A stretch of 64,000 nucleotides of DNA from Sulfurovum sp. AR (GTDB lineage Bacteria; Campylobacterota; Campylobacteria; Campylobacterales; Sulfurovaceae). The DNA is taken from NCBI RefSeq assembly GCF_000296775.1, contig NZ_AJLE01000003.1:230586-294585 (forward strand). Reading direction: 5' to 3'. A model generated the notes under the pieces. The model worked only from the letters and a program-made list of their open reading frames with translations. It made no database searches and was not told the origin of the DNA. A program made the translations under genes and the position numbers. Shown here piece after piece: positions 63,010 through 64,000 of this stretch; the stretch's first letter is position 1, and each line of letters starts with the position of its first letter.

Positions 63010-63290
63010 TCATCACTTCAGTTAGTTGCAGCTATCTTAGTACCTATAGTTGCTGTTAAATATTTAGATGATAAATTAAAGAAGATAGATAGAGCAGACT
63101 TTTATAGAGAAAAGTGCTTATTACGTAATGGGATGAGATTAACGTTGAGAGGGAAATACTTAAAGCTTTCCCTCAGTTATAAAGTGGTTGATTCTGATTA
63201 TTACATTTACACTACTCTCCATGGCTGCACTGTTTCTCTATTTTAAGACACTTTATTACAGTTCTCATGCCCTGATAGTTGTAGTATAAT
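63010..63290 (+). pseudogene. Decayed small membrane-protein gene
   Basis: An open frame of 78 codons without an ATG runs 63010-63246 (LQLVAAILVPIVAVKYLDDKL, then KIDRADFYREKC and LRGKYLKLSLSYK). Its start looks like a membrane helix followed by a charged stretch. A second frame takes over near 63170 with another hydrophobic helix (WLILIITFTLLSMAALFLYF) and stops at about 63289. Missing start and frame switch suggest decay; a TTG start is an alternative. Confidence 0.4.
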
Positions 63291-63319
63291 TTTAAACTAA
63301 AAATTAAGGCTATTTCTCC

Positions 63320-64000
63320 ATGCCAAAACGCAATGACATCAACACTATTTTACTTATTGGTTCTGGACCTATCGTTATCGGTCAAGCTTGTGAATTTGAC
63401 TATTCTGGGACGCAAGCAGCAAAAACACTTAAAAAGTTAGGCTATAGAGTCGTCCTTATTAACTCAAACCCGGCCACGATCATGACAGATCCCGGATTTG
63501 CAGATCGTACTTACATCGAACCTATTACTTCAGAAGTCATTGATAGGATTATCAAAAAAGAGAATGTTGATGCCATCTTACCTACAATGGGTGGGCAAAT
63601 TGCACTTAACGTTGCTATGGAAATGTACGAAGCCAGTATGCTTGAAGGTATAGAATTTTTAGGCGCAACTCCTACTGCCATAAAAAAAGGTGAAAACAGA
63701 CAAGAATTCAAAGAAGCCATGATCAAAATAGGTATCGACTTACCTATCTCTCAATACGCTTATAACATGGATGAAGCTCTTGATGCTGCAAAGAATATCG
63801 GATTTCCACTCATCATTCGTGCATCATTTACCATGGCAGGTGGTGGTTCAGGTGTAGCATACAATATGGATGAGTTTAAAGAGATCGTCAAAGGTGGACT
63901 AAAAGCTTCACCAATCTCTGAAATCCTTATTGAAGAGTCACTGCTTGGCTGGAAAGAATACGAAATGGAAGTGATCAGAGACAGCCAAGATAACTGCATT
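63320..64000 (+). CDS. carB: Carbamoyl-phosphate synthase large chain, 5' part (truncated by window end)
   Basis: First 227 codons, frame open to the end. Opens [30 protein letters not shown] (as [19 protein letters not shown] and [10 protein letters not shown]), then [17 protein letters not shown] and an ATP-grasp core with [13 protein letters not shown]. CarB makes carbamoyl phosphate for arginine and pyrimidine synthesis. The ATG at 63320 follows TAAGG by about 11 bases. Confidence 0.96.
   Translation, partial: MPKRNDINTILLIGSGPIVIGQACEFDYSGTQAAKTLKKLGYRVVLINSNPATIMTDPGFADRTYIEPITSEVIDRIIKKENVDAILPTMGGQIALNVAMEMYEASMLEGIEFLGATPTAIKKGENRQEFKEAMIKIGIDLPISQYAYNMDEALDAAKNIGFPLIIRASFTMAGGGSGVAYNMDEFKEIVKGGLKASPISEILIEESLLGWKEYEMEVIRDSQDNCI

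Overview
The window looks like chromosome from a Campylobacterota (epsilonproteobacterial) species, probably close to Sulfurovum or Sulfurimonas. This is inferred from gene content and order, not from a database search. Pointers are an hspR-cbpA heat-shock pair, a short-lid adenylate kinase, a FabI that starts MIMKGKKG, a kdsC-lptC-lptA-engB cluster, a stand-alone asparaginase domain, AT-rich spacers with TATAAT -10 boxes, and frequent TTG starts at overlapping gene junctions. I found no rRNA, tRNA, CRISPR array, intact insertion sequence or prophage.

Layout. 1-2.7 kb: metG 3' end, a Mur-ligase-N-terminus-like protein, a methyltransferase. 2.7-9.9 kb: accessory genes with two internal duplications: an orphan Tat-dependent DctP-type binding protein, two 308-residue DUF234-like proteins around SelO, and two trxC copies around an MtfA-like peptidase. 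9.9-12.3 kb: the strangest part, a gene-poor stretch with two small membrane or secreted peptides, a Cys-rich Sel1 lipoprotein, four copies of an AAAACCTTATAA-type inverted repeat, and 3'-terminal scraps of at least two other genes. 12.3-20.8 kb: DUF2130, rlmB, fabI, asparaginase-like, HtrA protease, hemF, queC with a structured leader, ybeY, a Ca/Na exchanger. 20.8-30.2 kb (mostly minus strand): a cell-envelope run (rlpA, hisB, kdsC, lptC, lptA, engB, a GNAT, an MreD-like protein, PBP2), then a hybrid kinase and an MltD-like transglycosylase. 30.2-36.7 kb: tatD, a membrane-anchored HPt protein, recN, nadK, aspS, adk. 36.9-41.8 kb: FadL porin, HDAC-like, SYLF, radical SAM and hypothetical genes. 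42-47.6 kb: tetR-tolC-MFP-RND efflux operon with a palindromic operator. 47.7-53 kb: PAP2, MFS and a pqiA-pqiA-pqiB-pqiC lipid transport operon. 53-58.5 kb: lipid-kinase-like, PIF1-like helicase, RNase T2, YgjP peptidase, CitE-like, MltB. 58.5-64 kb: GGDEF/EAL protein, hspR-cbpA with a HAIR-like operator, a rhodanese, a frameshifted TrmH-type methyltransferase, a decayed membrane-protein gene, and the 5' part of carB.

Envelope functions recur: peptidoglycan synthesis and remodelling (PBP2, RlpA, MltB, MltD), LPS precursor synthesis and transport (KdsC, LptA, LptC), phospholipid traffic (PqiABC, FadL), efflux and several lipoproteins. The rest is mostly housekeeping. The best candidates for something undescribed are the repeat-bounded 10.5-12.1 kb stretch, the hybrid kinase plus separate membrane HPt protein, the structured queC leader, and the A-tract frameshift in the second TrmH-type gene.
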